From positions 62,001-126,000 of the forward strand of contig NZ_CABVMM010000007.1 in NCBI RefSeq assembly GCF_902499555.1: a DNA stretch of 64,000 nt, written 5' to 3'. The number at the start of each line of letters is the position of its first letter. Within the stretch, counting starts at the first letter, position 1. The translations under genes and the position numbers were made by a program. This DNA is from Mesonia oceanica. GTDB lineage: Bacteria; Bacteroidota; Bacteroidia; Flavobacteriales; Flavobacteriaceae. A model generated the notes under the pieces. That model was not told the DNA's origin and searched no databases. It saw nothing but the letters and a program-made list of their open reading frames with translations. Below are positions 54,350 to 64,000 of this stretch, piece after piece.

Positions 54350-54871
54350 ATGGCGGCAAAGGTTTTACATGCTATATATAACGATGATGATTTGGTTTTA
54401 CAGGCCGTAAAACAAATCAGGGACGAGAACTATCATATTTTAGAGGTTTTTTGCCCCTTCCCTGTTCACGGGTTAGATAAGGCAATGGGCTTAGCTCCTA
54501 CTAGGTTGGCAATCACTTCATTTTTATACGGTTTAACTGGATTAACGGTTGCTGTGTTAATGATGAACTTTATGATGATTGATGATTGGCCTCAAAATAT
54601 TGGAGGTAAACCAAGTTTTAGTTTCATAGACAATATGCCAACATTTATTCCAATTATGTTTGAGCTTACTGTGTTTTTTGGTGCTCACTTAATGGTAATT
54701 ACTTTTTATATGAGAAGTAGGATTTGGCCTTTTAAAGAAGCAGAAAATCCAGATGTTCGTACTACCGACGATCATTTCTTAATTGAAGTAGAAGTGGCTA
54801 ATCATAGTGAAGAAGCCTTAGTTAAGTTTCTTAATGATACTGGAGCTTCTGAAGTTAAATTAATAGATTAA
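54350..54871 (+). CDS. actD: Alternative complex III subunit ActD
   Basis: 173 residues from MAAKVLHAIYNDDDLVLQAV. The start is placed here, one base behind the actC stop, because the longer frame from 54287 runs through the end of actC. A soluble N-terminal part (VFCPFPVHGLDKAMGL) is followed by two membrane helices. Structural subunit (DUF3341) of the complex. Confidence 0.93.
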   Translation: MAAKVLHAIYNDDDLVLQAVKQIRDENYHILEVFCPFPVHGLDKAMGLAPTRLAITSFLYGLTGLTVAVLMMNFMMIDDWPQNIGGKPSFSFIDNMPTFIPIMFELTVFFGAHLMVITFYMRSRIWPFKEAENPDVRTTDDHFLIEVEVANHSEEALVKFLNDTGASEVKLID

Positions 54872-54879
54872 ATAAACCC

Positions 54880-55653
54880 ATGAAAAGTTTATTCCGCATA
54901 ATAACATTAATCACAGTTTCATTGTTAGTGGTTTCTTGTTTTGATAATAAACAAGATAGAAACTATCAATACTTTCCCAACATGTACAAGTCTCCTAGCT
55001 ATGAAACTTATGTAGGTTATGATAATAGTATTTTTAAAGATGGTCAAGAAGCAAAGCTTCCTGTAGAAGGAACAATTTCTAGGGGTTGGTTGCCTTACGA
55101 GTATGAAGATACTAATGAGGGGTATGCTCAAGCCAAAGCCAATCTTAAAAATCCAGTCCCTTATACAGAAGCAAACCTTAATAAAGGAAAAGAGCTTTAC
55201 ACTATTTACTGCGCAATTTGTCACGGAGATAAAGGTGATGGTAAAGGAACCTTGGCTGAACGAGAGAAAATATTAGGTATTCCTGCTTATAACGATCCGG
55301 GAAGAGCAATTACTGAAGGAAGCGTTTACCACGTAATGTATTACGGTATTAACAACATGGGATCGTATGCTGCACAGACCAATGAGGTTGAACGTTGGCA
55401 AATAGATCATTATGTAATCGATCTTAAGCGTCAACTTAATGGAGAACCAAAACGTGAGTTTGTAAAAGAAAATACCGATGAGCCTTCATTTATGGCAAAA
55501 GGTATTGCTTTAAGAGATCAGAGCGTTGAGGCAATAGAAGAAGAAGGTCACGATCCTGTTGAAGTAGAAGGTCAGGAAGGTGAAGAGCATTCAGATATGA
55601 ATGCAAATACAGAAAATCATTCAGAAGCAGAGCAAACTTCAGAAGAGAACTAA
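54880..55653 (+). CDS. actE: Alternative complex III subunit ActE, monoheme cytochrome c
   Basis: 257 residues. Lipobox signal LVVSC, so anchored in the membrane on the periplasmic face. One heme site, YCAICHGDKGDGKG (about residue 112), with a Met ligand in the following domain (YGINNMGSYA). Passes electrons to the oxidase. The C-terminal ~45 residues are a Glu-rich tail with several His. Confidence 0.94.
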   Translation: MKSLFRIITLITVSLLVVSCFDNKQDRNYQYFPNMYKSPSYETYVGYDNSIFKDGQEAKLPVEGTISRGWLPYEYEDTNEGYAQAKANLKNPVPYTEANLNKGKELYTIYCAICHGDKGDGKGTLAEREKILGIPAYNDPGRAITEGSVYHVMYYGINNMGSYAAQTNEVERWQIDHYVIDLKRQLNGEPKREFVKENTDEPSFMAKGIALRDQSVEAIEEEGHDPVEVEGQEGEEHSDMNANTENHSEAEQTSEEN

Positions 55654-55685
55654 ATAAAGATTAAACTGCATTATATTTTTTAGAT

Positions 55686-57071
55686 ATGTACAAGCTATCT
55701 GGTAAAGTAAAATTAATTTCTATCATTTTAATCGTAATAGGTGCCTTAGGTATTGGTTATGGTTTTTTAACAGCTCCATCTACTATAGATGAAGCTAAAG
55801 AAATATTAGCTGCGGAACATAGTGGACATGGTGAAGGCCATGAAGCAGAGAGTTCTCATTCGATGGAAGCTGAAGGTCATCATTCAGAAATGAATGCAAC
55901 AGGACATTCTGCTCACGGAGAGGAAGCAGCAAAAGCTCACCACGGTGAAGAGGCTCACGGTGAATCTCACGAGGATCATCATTTAGAGCATGTTCTTCAT
56001 CAATTACAAACAAAACCTTGGGCAGCTACTTTGGTAGCCGGTTTCTTCTTTTTGATGATAGCTTTAGGGGTACTTGCATTTTATGCGATCCAATATGTCG
56101 CGCAAGTGGGTTGGTCTCCTGTGTTGTTTAGGGTAATGGAAGGAATTACTTCCTATGTTTTACCGGGTTCAATTATTGTTTTAGTTATTGTATTATTTGC
56201 AGGAGAACATTTTTATCCTTGGCAAGACCATGAGTTAGTTGCCGAAGATAAAATCTTACAAGGTAAATCAGGATATTTAAACTTTCCGTTCTTTGTTATT
56301 AGAGCGTTTATCTATGTAATTGGATGGAACCTTTACAGATATTTTGCCGTTAAAAATTCTAGAGCTTTAGCAACTGCATCTAATTATGGCCCTTACAAAA
56401 AGAACTATAAATACTCTGTATTTTTCTTATTGTTCTTTATATTAACTGAATCAATGATGGCATGGGACTGGTTTATGTCTATGACGCCACACTGGTATAG
56501 TACTTTATATGCTTGGTATATTTTTGCAACAATGATTGTGTCTGCATTAACTGTTATAGCAATTACAACAATCATTCTTAAAAAATTCGGGTACTTACCA
56601 TTTGTAAATGATAGCCATTTACACGATGTAGCTAAGTTTATGTTTGGTTTTAGTGTATTCTGGACGTATTTATGGTTCGGTCAGTTTATGTTAATTTGGT
56701 ATGCAAATATTCCGGAAGAGGTAACCTATTTCACTATTAGAATACAAGAGTATAACTTGTTATTCTTTGGAATGTTGGTGATTAACTTCGTATTCCCTAT
56801 ATTGATATTAATGAATAGTGATTTTAAACGTATTCCTTGGTTTGTAATTATAGCAGGATGCTTCATTTTGGTAGGTCACTATATAGATGTTTACTTATTA
56901 GTAATGCCTTCTACAGTAGGATTGCATTGGTCTTTTGGTGTAACTGAAATTGCTGCCATCTTATTCTTCTTAGGCTTATTTATACTAGTTGTAGGAAGCG
57001 GTTTAGGAAAAGCACCATTGAAAATCAAGAACAATCCATTCTTGAAGGAAAGTGAAAATTACCATTATTAA
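55686..57071 (+). CDS. actF: Alternative complex III subunit ActF, with His-rich N-terminal loop
   Basis: Second NrfD-like quinol-binding membrane subunit, 461 residues with about ten helices. Between the first helix (10-30) and the second lies a ~65-residue stretch with more than 15 His and many Glu (HSGHGEGHEAESSHS and similar). This may bind metal ions. The rest is standard (LTESMMAWDWFMSMTPHWYS). Confidence 0.93.
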   Translation: MYKLSGKVKLISIILIVIGALGIGYGFLTAPSTIDEAKEILAAEHSGHGEGHEAESSHSMEAEGHHSEMNATGHSAHGEEAAKAHHGEEAHGESHEDHHLEHVLHQLQTKPWAATLVAGFFFLMIALGVLAFYAIQYVAQVGWSPVLFRVMEGITSYVLPGSIIVLVIVLFAGEHFYPWQDHELVAEDKILQGKSGYLNFPFFVIRAFIYVIGWNLYRYFAVKNSRALATASNYGPYKKNYKYSVFFLLFFILTESMMAWDWFMSMTPHWYSTLYAWYIFATMIVSALTVIAITTIILKKFGYLPFVNDSHLHDVAKFMFGFSVFWTYLWFGQFMLIWYANIPEEVTYFTIRIQEYNLLFFGMLVINFVFPILILMNSDFKRIPWFVIIAGCFILVGHYIDVYLLVMPSTVGLHWSFGVTEIAAILFFLGLFILVVGSGLGKAPLKIKNNPFLKESENYHY

Positions 57072-57102
57072 ATAAATTTGTTCTAAAGAAGATATTATCA
57101 CA

Positions 57103-58194
57103 ATGACTGTATTTTTAATCATAGTAGTTGTAGCGCTGTTAGGAGTTACTTTTTGGCAGATGTCAAAAATCCTCAAGTTATCGAAACCGGCGAACCATGA
57201 TTCATCCCAAATAGCTAACGATAAAGATAATAGCACACAAGGCTATTTAATGTTGTGCTTTGTTATATTGCTTTACATTTTTATGTTCTATAGTTTCTGG
57301 AATTGGGGTGACCTTTATCTTCCTGAAGCTGCCTCTGCTCACGGAGTGGATTATGACACTTTAATGTTTATCTCTATTGCACTTATCATGTTCGTGCAAT
57401 TAGTTACTCAATTTTTACTTTATTTCTTTGCTTATAAATATCGTGGAGAAAAAGGTAAAAAAGCATTATTCTATGCAGATAACGATAAATTAGAATTCAT
57501 TTGGACAATTATTCCGGTAATTGTACTAGCAGGATTAATCATTTACGGATTGTTTACTTGGTCTGAGATCATGAATATTGAAGAAGATGATGATGCGATG
57601 GTTGTTGAAATTTATGCTTATCAATTTGGATGGAAAGCTAGATATTCTGGGGAAGATAATACCCTAGGTAAAGCAAATGTTCGTTTTATTGAAGGAGTAA
57701 ATGTACTGGGTATAGATGAAAGTGATAGCTATGCAATGGACGATAAAATCACAACAGAATTACACTTGCCGGTAGATAAGCCTGTGCTATTTAAGTTTAG
57801 ATCACAAGATGTTTTACATTCTGCTTATTTCCCATTCTTTAGAGCTCAAATGAACGTAGTCCCCGGTATGATTACTCAATTTAGTTTTACTCCAACAATT
57901 ACTTCAGAAAATATGAGAAATTCTGAATTTATGCTTGATAAAGTTGAAGAGCTTAATAAAATTCGTAAAGAAAAGAGTAAAGAACTTGTAGCTAATGGAG
58001 ATGTAGCTTTAGATCCTTACGAGTTTGATTACTATCTTCTTTGTAACAAGATATGTGGAATTTCTCACTTCAATATGCAAATGAAGATTGTCGTAGAGGA
58101 AGAAGATGCTTTTAAAGAGTGGATTGGTGAACAAGCTACTTTTGGAGAAGGCCTAGAGAAACAAAAAGAACAGCAAGTAACAAGCAATAACTAA
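57103..58194 (+). CDS. coxB: Cytochrome c oxidase subunit II
   Basis: 363 residues. Three hydrophobic segments: one at the N-terminus, then two membrane helices, then a periplasmic cupredoxin domain. The CuA site is complete: the His in DVLHSAYFPFF, then CNKICGISHFNM with Cys-x3-Cys-x3-His-x2-Met. It receives electrons from the alternative complex III through cytochrome c. No fused heme c domain. Placed directly behind actF, 31 bases away. Confidence 0.96.
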   Translation: MTVFLIIVVVALLGVTFWQMSKILKLSKPANHDSSQIANDKDNSTQGYLMLCFVILLYIFMFYSFWNWGDLYLPEAASAHGVDYDTLMFISIALIMFVQLVTQFLLYFFAYKYRGEKGKKALFYADNDKLEFIWTIIPVIVLAGLIIYGLFTWSEIMNIEEDDDAMVVEIYAYQFGWKARYSGEDNTLGKANVRFIEGVNVLGIDESDSYAMDDKITTELHLPVDKPVLFKFRSQDVLHSAYFPFFRAQMNVVPGMITQFSFTPTITSENMRNSEFMLDKVEELNKIRKEKSKELVANGDVALDPYEFDYYLLCNKICGISHFNMQMKIVVEEEDAFKEWIGEQATFGEGLEKQKEQQVTSNN

Positions 58195-58214
58195 AAAAGT
58201 AATAGTAGAAAGAT

Positions 58215-60050
58215 ATGTCAGCAACCGCAACCGCAACAGCAGCTCACGATCATCACGACCACGGTGATCATGGACATCATCACAAAGAAACTTTTATTAC
58301 TAAATATATATTTAGTCAAGATCATAAGATGATTGCCAAGCAGTTCTTAATTACCGGTTTGGTAATGGGAACCATTGGTATCTTAATGTCAATTTTATTT
58401 AGAATCCAATTAGCGTGGCCAGAAGAGTCTTCATGGGTGTTCGATTTATTTTTAGGTAATAAATATTCCACCGATGGCGTGATGAATCCAGATGCTTATT
58501 TAGCTTTAGTGACTATTCATGGTACCATTATGGTATTCTTCGTTTTAACGGCAGGTCTAAGTGGTACTTTTAGTAACTTACTTATTCCGTTGCAAATTGG
58601 AGCACGCGATATGGCTTCAGGATTTATGAATATGCTTTCCTACTGGATTTTCTTTACTTCCAGTGTGATTATGTTAAGCTCTTTATTTGTAGAATCCGGA
58701 CCAGCATCTGCAGGATGGACTATCTATCCTCCATTAAGTGCATTGCCTGAAGCTATTCCCGGTTCTGGTACCGGTATGACTTTATGGTTAGTTTCTATGG
58801 CACTTTTCATTGCTCAGTCATTAATGGGGTCACTTAACTATATTGTTACTGTAATTAACCTTAGAACAGAAGGAATGTCTATGACAAGACTTCCATTAAC
58901 TATTTGGGCTTTATTTGTAACCGCAATTATCGGGGTAGTTTCTTTCCCGGTACTTTTATCGGCAGCGTTAATGCTTATTATGGATAGAAGTTTTGGTACT
59001 TCTTTCTTCTTAAGTGATATTTATATAAAAGGAGAAGTGTTAGCTCATCAAGGAGGATCTCCGGTATTGTTCGAGCACTTGTTCTGGTTCTTAGGTCACC
59101 CTGAAGTTTACATTGTATTACTTCCGGCTTTAGGAATCACTTCAGAAGTAATCGCTACCAACTCCCGTAAACCAATTTTCGGTTACCGTGCGATGGTTGC
59201 TTCTATTTTAGCAATTGCATTTTTATCAACAATTGTTTGGGGTCACCACATGTTCGTTTCAGGGATGAATCCTTTCTTAGGTTCAGTATTTACTTTTACC
59301 ACCCTATTAATCGCGATTCCTTCAGCAGTAAAAGCGTTTAACTATATCACTACACTATGGAAGGGTAACTTGCAAATGAATCCGGGAATGTTATTTTCTA
59401 TAGGATTGGTTTCAACTTTCATTACTGGTGGTTTAACAGGAATTATCTTAGGAGATAGTACACTAGATATTAACGTTCACGATACTTATTTCGTAATTGC
59501 GCATTTCCATTTGGTAATGGGTATATCTGCACTTTACGGTTTATTTGCCGGAGTTTACCATTGGTTCCCAAAAATGTTTGGAAGAATGATGAACAAAAAC
59601 TTAGGTTATGTTCACTTCTGGATTACCGCGATTGGAGCTTACGGAGTTTTCTTCCCTATGCACTTTATAGGAATGGCAGGTTTACCAAGACGTTATTATA
59701 CAAATACTAACTTCCCTTACTTTGATGATTTAGCCGATGTAAACGTATTGATTACTGTATTTGCTATCATCACAGCATTAGTTCAGTTGGTGTTTATTTA
59801 TAACTTTATCCATTCAATTTTCTATGGAAAAAAGGCAACACAAAACCCTTGGAAATCCAATACCTTAGAATGGACTACTCCTGTAGAGCATATTCATGGT
59901 AACTGGCCTGGTAAAATCCCATCCGTATATCGTTGGTCTTATGATTACAGTAAGTTGAATAAAGATGAAACAGATTACGTGATTGCAGGACAGGATTATA
60001 TACCACAGAACATTCCTCTTCAAAAAAACGAAGAAGAATTGAATCACTAA
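58215..60050 (+). CDS. coxA: Cytochrome c oxidase subunit I
   Basis: 611 residues, twelve helices. Catalytic heme-copper site: HPEVYIVLLPALG (CuB His and cross-linked Tyr), GHHMFVSGMNPFLG, and HDTYFVIAHFHLVMG with the heme ligands. The N-terminal tail HDHHDHGDHGHHH is His-rich. Reduces oxygen to water and pumps protons. Last gene of the actABCDEF-coxBA run; subunit III is not in this window. Confidence 0.97.
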   Translation: MSATATATAAHDHHDHGDHGHHHKETFITKYIFSQDHKMIAKQFLITGLVMGTIGILMSILFRIQLAWPEESSWVFDLFLGNKYSTDGVMNPDAYLALVTIHGTIMVFFVLTAGLSGTFSNLLIPLQIGARDMASGFMNMLSYWIFFTSSVIMLSSLFVESGPASAGWTIYPPLSALPEAIPGSGTGMTLWLVSMALFIAQSLMGSLNYIVTVINLRTEGMSMTRLPLTIWALFVTAIIGVVSFPVLLSAALMLIMDRSFGTSFFLSDIYIKGEVLAHQGGSPVLFEHLFWFLGHPEVYIVLLPALGITSEVIATNSRKPIFGYRAMVASILAIAFLSTIVWGHHMFVSGMNPFLGSVFTFTTLLIAIPSAVKAFNYITTLWKGNLQMNPGMLFSIGLVSTFITGGLTGIILGDSTLDINVHDTYFVIAHFHLVMGISALYGLFAGVYHWFPKMFGRMMNKNLGYVHFWITAIGAYGVFFPMHFIGMAGLPRRYYTNTNFPYFDDLADVNVLITVFAIITALVQLVFIYNFIHSIFYGKKATQNPWKSNTLEWTTPVEHIHGNWPGKIPSVYRWSYDYSKLNKDETDYVIAGQDYIPQNIPLQKNEEELNH

Positions 60051-60074
60051 AAAGAATAACATACATTCATATCA

Positions 60075-60112
60075 AAAGCCTTTTCTCTCAGTAGAAAAGG
60101 CTTTTTCTTTAT
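60075..60112 (+). terminator. Terminator behind coxA
   Basis: AAAGCCTTTTCT / AGAAAAGGCTTT, a perfect 12-bp stem with a 6-base loop, followed by a T-rich run. Confidence 0.9.
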
Positions 60113-60119
60113 ATTTGTA
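60112..60119 (+). promoter_or_regulatory. -7 element directly before ruvB
   Basis: TATATTTG matches TAnnTTTG and ends only two bases before the ruvB ATG at 60122. Transcription would begin at or next to the start codon, so the mRNA may be leaderless. Confidence 0.5.
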
Positions 60120-60121
60120 AT

Positions 60122-61144
60122 ATGAACGAAAACCTAGATGCTACCGGAGAAAGTTTCTCTCCAGAAGAATTTGATATAGAAAGAGCCTTGCGCCCGTTAA
60201 GCTTTGACGACTTTGCAGGCCAAGACCAAGTCTTAGATAATCTTCAGGTATTCGTTAAAGCGGCTAACTTACGGGATGAAGCTTTAGACCATACTTTATT
60301 TCACGGACCTCCGGGACTTGGTAAAACTACCTTGGCCCATATATTGGCTAATGAATTAAATGCAGGAATCAAAGTGACTTCAGGCCCCGTATTGGATAAA
60401 CCTGGAGACCTGGCCGGGTTGTTAACCAATTTAGAAGAGCGGGATGTGCTTTTTATAGATGAAATACATCGGTTGAGTCCGGTAATTGAAGAATATTTAT
60501 ATTCTGCTATGGAAGACTTTAAAATTGATATTATGATTGAATCCGGGCCTAATGCACGTTCAGTTCAAATCAATTTAAATCCATTTACGTTGGTAGGTGC
60601 CACTACGCGTTCAGGACTACTAACTGCACCTATGCGAGCACGATTTGGAATCTCAAGCCGATTACAATATTATACTACCGAATTACTCTCAGATATTTTA
60701 CAACGAAGTGCAGAAATTTTAAAAGTCCCAATAACGATGGAAGCGGCCATTGAAATTGCTGGAAGAAGTAGAGGGACACCACGTATAGCGAACGCTTTAT
60801 TGCGTCGTGTTCGTGATTTTGCACAAATCAAGGGTAATGGGAAAATAGATATTGAAATCTCGAAATATAGCCTTAAAGCCCTTAATGTAGATGCCAATGG
60901 TTTAGATGAAATGGATAATAAAATCCTTTCTACCATTATAGAAAAATTTAAAGGTGGCCCTGTTGGGATCACTACACTTTCGACAGCTGTAAGTGAAAGT
61001 GCAGAAACTATTGAGGAAGTATACGAGCCATTTCTAATTCAGCAAGGATTTATTGTTAGAACACCTCGTGGTCGGGAAGTAACCGAAGCGGCTTATCGGC
61101 ATTTAGGGAAGACAAAACATCATTCTCAAGGAGGATTATTTTGA
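60122..61144 (+). CDS. ruvB: Holliday junction branch-migration helicase RuvB
   Basis: 340 residues, AAA+ motor of RuvAB. Walker [10 protein letters not shown], Walker B LFIDEIH, sensor region GATTRSGLL, and the C-terminal winged helix ([20 protein letters not shown]). Its stop overlaps the start of the P450 gene by three bases (TTGA). Confidence 0.98.
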   Translation: MNENLDATGESFSPEEFDIERALRPLSFDDFAGQDQVLDNLQVFVKAANLRDEALDHTLFHGPPGLGKTTLAHILANELNAGIKVTSGPVLDKPGDLAGLLTNLEERDVLFIDEIHRLSPVIEEYLYSAMEDFKIDIMIESGPNARSVQINLNPFTLVGATTRSGLLTAPMRARFGISSRLQYYTTELLSDILQRSAEILKVPITMEAAIEIAGRSRGTPRIANALLRRVRDFAQIKGNGKIDIEISKYSLKALNVDANGLDEMDNKILSTIIEKFKGGPVGITTLSTAVSESAETIEEVYEPFLIQQGFIVRTPRGREVTEAAYRHLGKTKHHSQGGLF

Positions 61145-62478
61145 AAAACTCCAATCAAATACCTGAAGTTTCAGCGTTCAAATTTTTAAGACACGCTGCT
61201 CAAATTATTGAAAATCCGCTTCCGTTTCATCAGGAGAATTTTCAGAAGTTAGGAGATATTTTTAGGTTAAGGTTAGGATTGGGGATAAGTAAGTCGGTTA
61301 TCTTTTCTAGAAACCCTAAAATAGCTCAGCACATTCTTCAAAAAAATCAGAAGAATTATCATAAGTCCCCCATTCAAACCGAAGATTTGGCGAAGTATGT
61401 GGGCCACGGACTTTTAACAGCAAACGGTGAACATTGGCAAAAACAGCGAAAACTTATTCAACCGGCATTTCACAAAAAACAATTAGAAAAGTTAATGGAT
61501 ACGGTGAATTCGGCTATACAAGCCGAAGTCAAAAGAATTGAAACCAATAAAGAATTCGATATTTTCCCTGTATTTAATGATTTGGCTTTTCAAACTGTAG
61601 TGAAATCATTGTTTAGCAGTGCCGTGGGTGAAAAAGAAATTAATAGACTACAATACATTACCGAGGCCGATCAAAAAATGCTGGTAAAAGAGTTGCGGCA
61701 ACCTTTTAAAAACTGGTGGTTTCGGTTAAGTGGCAAAATCCAGAAACATATCAATCTTACGCAAGAAGCTCGACAAATACTAAAAGAGATTGTTGAAGAG
61801 CGTAAAAAGTCTTCCATTAGACAAGATGACTTGCTAGATATGTTGCTTGATGCTCGTTATGATGATGGTACCGAGATGGATGAAGAACAGCTCATAGATG
61901 AGATTCTAATTCTTTTTACCGCAGGTCACGAAACAACGTCAAATTCATTAACGTTTACTTGCGAATTGCTGGCTAGGCATCCAGAGATTCAAGAAAAATT
62001 ATATGCCGATGTAATTCAGGCAAAAGAGAATTCTTCAAATTTAATGGAATTTATTCAGCGTTCAACTTATGCGAATTTGGTAATAGACGAGTCTATGCGT
62101 TTGTATCCGCCCGCTTATTTTATTGACCGCATCAGTCTAGCCGAAGATGAATTTGAAGGAGTCGGGATTGGTGGTAACGAAAGTTTATTACTTTCCATTT
62201 ACGAGATTCACCGTCACAATGATTATTGGCAACAGCCCGAAAAATTTATTCCTGAACGTTTTGCCGATGGTAAGCAACGAAAAAATATTGCTTACTATCC
62301 TTTTGGTGCCGGTCCGAGAAAATGCATAGGTAATAATTTTGCGATGTACGAAATGATTTTGGCCATTTCAGAAGTCATTGCCAAGTTCAAAATTGAAGAG
62401 AAAAAAGCTCCTATACAAATTACGCCGCTAATCACCTTGAAGCCTAAGAATGCTTTCTTGAATTTTACTCCGCGATAA
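61141..62478 (+). CDS. Cytochrome P450
   Basis: 445 residues. Heme loop [15 protein letters not shown] (Cys is the axial ligand), ExxR as ESMRLYPP, oxygen-activating I-helix [10 protein letters not shown]. No signal, no fused reductase. Start codon TTG at 61141 overlaps the ruvB stop, so it is translationally coupled. Monooxygenase with unknown substrate; the overall plan resembles the bacterial CYP102/CYP4-like group. No redox partner gene is adjacent. Confidence 0.93.
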   Translation: MKNSNQIPEVSAFKFLRHAAQIIENPLPFHQENFQKLGDIFRLRLGLGISKSVIFSRNPKIAQHILQKNQKNYHKSPIQTEDLAKYVGHGLLTANGEHWQKQRKLIQPAFHKKQLEKLMDTVNSAIQAEVKRIETNKEFDIFPVFNDLAFQTVVKSLFSSAVGEKEINRLQYITEADQKMLVKELRQPFKNWWFRLSGKIQKHINLTQEARQILKEIVEERKKSSIRQDDLLDMLLDARYDDGTEMDEEQLIDEILILFTAGHETTSNSLTFTCELLARHPEIQEKLYADVIQAKENSSNLMEFIQRSTYANLVIDESMRLYPPAYFIDRISLAEDEFEGVGIGGNESLLLSIYEIHRHNDYWQQPEKFIPERFADGKQRKNIAYYPFGAGPRKCIGNNFAMYEMILAISEVIAKFKIEEKKAPIQITPLITLKPKNAFLNFTPR

Positions 62479-62479
62479 T

Positions 62480-63403
62480 ATGCTCAACCAATCAGAAAAA
62501 TATACAAAGCTTATTAAAGAAGAAGCTTTGCAGTTAGGCTTTATGTCCTGCGGGATAAGCAGAGCAGAGTTTCTGGAAGAGGAAGCACCTAGATTGGAGC
62601 AATGGCTCAATGAAAACCGAAACGGTGAAATGAGCTATATGGAAAATCATTTTGATAAGCGCTTAAACCCAAGCCTACTTGTTCCCGGTGCAAAAAGTGT
62701 GGTTTCTTTACTGTTGAATTATTATCCGAATGAATTCCAGCGAGAAGATTCCTACAAAGTGAGCAAATACGCTTACGGAAGGGATTATCATTTCGTTATA
62801 AAAGATAAGTTGAAAAGTCTCCTTCATTTCATTAATGAAGAAATAGGAGAAGTTCATGGGCGTGCTTTTGTCGATTCAGCACCCGTGTTAGATAAAGCTT
62901 GGGCAGCAAAAAGTGGTTTAGGTTGGGTTGGTAAAAACTCCAACTTGCTTTCCAAAAAAGTAGGATCGTTCTTTTTTATTGCTGAATTAATTATCGATTT
63001 AGAACTAGAATACGATACACCGGTGACCGATCACTGCGGAAGTTGCACCGCGTGCATTGATGCTTGCCCAACAGATGCGATTTACGAGCCTTACAAAGTA
63101 GATGGAAGTAAATGTATTTCGTATTATACTATTGAATTAAAAGACAGTATTCCTGAATCTGAAAAGGGAAAGTTTGAAGACTGGATGTTTGGCTGTGATA
63201 TCTGCCAAGATGTTTGTCCATGGAATCGTTTCTCAAAACCGCATAGCGAACCCTTGTTTGATCCCCATCCCGATCTTTTGCAAATGACCAAGCAGGATTG
63301 GGAAGAGATAACGCGGGAAACCTTCAGTGAAATCTTCCGGAAATCGGCCGTAAAAAGAACAAAATATCAAGGACTTAAAAGAAATATCAACTTTTTAGAT
63401 TAG
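62480..63403 (+). CDS. queG: Epoxyqueuosine reductase
   Basis: Last step of queuosine synthesis in tRNA: reduces epoxyqueuosine with a cobalamin and two 4Fe-4S clusters. 307 residues. The clusters are bound by [16 protein letters not shown] and [13 protein letters not shown]. The cobalamin-binding N-terminal part has [14 protein letters not shown] and [16 protein letters not shown]. Starts two bases after the P450 gene's last codon, so the three genes ruvB, P450 and queG form one run. Confidence 0.96.
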   Translation: MLNQSEKYTKLIKEEALQLGFMSCGISRAEFLEEEAPRLEQWLNENRNGEMSYMENHFDKRLNPSLLVPGAKSVVSLLLNYYPNEFQREDSYKVSKYAYGRDYHFVIKDKLKSLLHFINEEIGEVHGRAFVDSAPVLDKAWAAKSGLGWVGKNSNLLSKKVGSFFFIAELIIDLELEYDTPVTDHCGSCTACIDACPTDAIYEPYKVDGSKCISYYTIELKDSIPESEKGKFEDWMFGCDICQDVCPWNRFSKPHSEPLFDPHPDLLQMTKQDWEEITRETFSEIFRKSAVKRTKYQGLKRNINFLD

Positions 63404-63429
63404 TTGTTTTTCTATTTTAAATGGTTAAC

Positions 63430-63437
63430 TACCTTTG
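63430..63437 (+). promoter_or_regulatory. -7 element of the malic enzyme gene
   Basis: TACCTTTG matches TAnnTTTG; TTG at 63404-63406 is 23 bases upstream, at the long end of the allowed spacing. ATG follows 22 bases later. Confidence 0.45.
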
Positions 63438-63459
63438 TTATTCATCTAAACCTAAAACG

Positions 63460-64000
63460 ATGAGTAACGAACGTAAGAGAAGAGAAGCATTAGTTTATCA
63501 TGCTAAGCCAAAGCCTGGTAAAATAGAGGTAAGACCTACTAAAAAATATAGTACACAACGCGATTTGTCGCTAGCATATTCTCCAGGAGTGGCAGAACCG
63601 TGTCTAGAAATTGCAAAAAATAAAGAAAACGTTTACAAATACACTACTAAGGGAAATTTAGTAGCTGTTATTTCTAATGGAACAGCCGTTTTGGGCTTAG
63701 GAGATATTGGTCCCGAAGCTTCAAAGCCGGTGATGGAAGGAAAAGGTTTATTATTCAAAATCTTCGCCGATATCGATGTTTTTGATATTGAAGTTGATAC
63801 CAAGAATATAGATGAATTTATAAATACTGTAAAAAATATAGCCCCAACTTTTGGCGGAATTAACTTAGAAGATATTAAAGCTCCAGAAGCTTTTGAAATT
63901 GAAAGAAGACTTAAAGAAGAGCTTGATATTCCTGTAATGCATGACGATCAGCACGGGACGGCAATTATTTCTTCCGCAGCCTTATTGAATGCCTTAGAAG
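63460..64000 (+). CDS. maeB: NADP-dependent malic enzyme, 3' end cut by window edge
   Basis: The first 180 residues are visible. The frame begins at ATG 63460 ([20 protein letters not shown]). Malic-enzyme signs: [35 protein letters not shown], and [11 protein letters not shown] at the metal site. The start resembles the long fusion form with a C-terminal phosphotransacetylase-like domain, but the window ends before that part. Decarboxylates malate to pyruvate and makes NADPH. Confidence 0.93.
   Translation, partial: MSNERKRREALVYHAKPKPGKIEVRPTKKYSTQRDLSLAYSPGVAEPCLEIAKNKENVYKYTTKGNLVAVISNGTAVLGLGDIGPEASKPVMEGKGLLFKIFADIDVFDIEVDTKNIDEFINTVKNIAPTFGGINLEDIKAPEAFEIERRLKEELDIPVMHDDQHGTAIISSAALLNALE

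Noticed and set aside
1-64000. CRISPR arrays, rRNA genes, intact insertion sequences, prophage genes, replication origin
   Set aside because: Looked for and not found: no regular spacer repeats, no rRNA sequence, no transposase, no integrase, no phage structural gene and no DnaA-box cluster.

Overview
The window is a stretch of chromosome from a member of the Flavobacteriaceae (phylum Bacteroidota), most likely marine or otherwise free-living. The evidence is a type IX secretion C-terminal sorting domain, an alternative complex III operon (actABCDEF) joined to a cytochrome c oxidase, DUF5686 and DUF2723 proteins, AT-rich DNA, no clear Shine-Dalgarno sequences, and promoters of the Bacteroidota type (TTTG, about 19 bases, TAnnTTTG). 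Genus cannot be settled from the sequence alone.

Layout. 1-11.8 kb is a core block on the minus strand: an RluA-type pseudouridine synthase (cut by the window edge), asnS, an MMPL/RND transporter, a DUF5686 outer-membrane protein, pyrH-frr, and the ribosomal operon rplM-rpsI-rpsB-tsf, which has a clear promoter, a leader hairpin and an internal rpsB/tsf hairpin. 12-15.6 kb is one large secreted T9SS cargo protein. 15.6-25.7 kb is the accessory part. It holds a triple-damaged DUF3575 gene, a decayed second copy of the T9SS C-terminus with its terminator, a tautomerase, and a stress cluster (UspA, lipoprotein, secreted protein, Crp/Fnr regulator). It also holds an AraC regulator that has lost its sensor half, DUF4269, a class D beta-lactamase, small lipoprotein and membrane genes, a frameshifted gene and the ruins of a toxin-antitoxin pair. 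25.8-42.7 kb is mixed: polA, two metallophosphoesterases, two tandem surface-protein paralogues, a polysaccharide deacetylase, a DUF2723 glycosyltransferase-like protein, tRNA-Gln with a possible tRNA relic behind it, an AsmA/DUF748-like protein and a second UspA protein. 42.8-64 kb is a plus-strand core block: rimP-nusA-infB behind a terminator-like leader hairpin, a SPOR protein, actABCDEF-coxBA, ruvB, a cytochrome P450, queG and the start of a malic enzyme.

How the parts work together. rplM-rpsI-rpsB-tsf, pyrH-frr and rimP-nusA-infB serve ribosome assembly and translation. actABCDEF-coxBA forms a complete menaquinol to cytochrome c to oxygen electron path, lacking only oxidase subunit III here. 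The Crp-UspA cluster looks like a stress or low-oxygen response unit with a perfect palindrome placed where a Crp/Fnr activator would sit.

I did not find a convincing new defence or biosynthetic system. The most distinctive signals are the concentration of gene decay in 15.6-25.7 kb, the palindromic operator candidate at 19456-19471, the leader hairpins of the translation operons, and the unusual domain fusions in the act operon.
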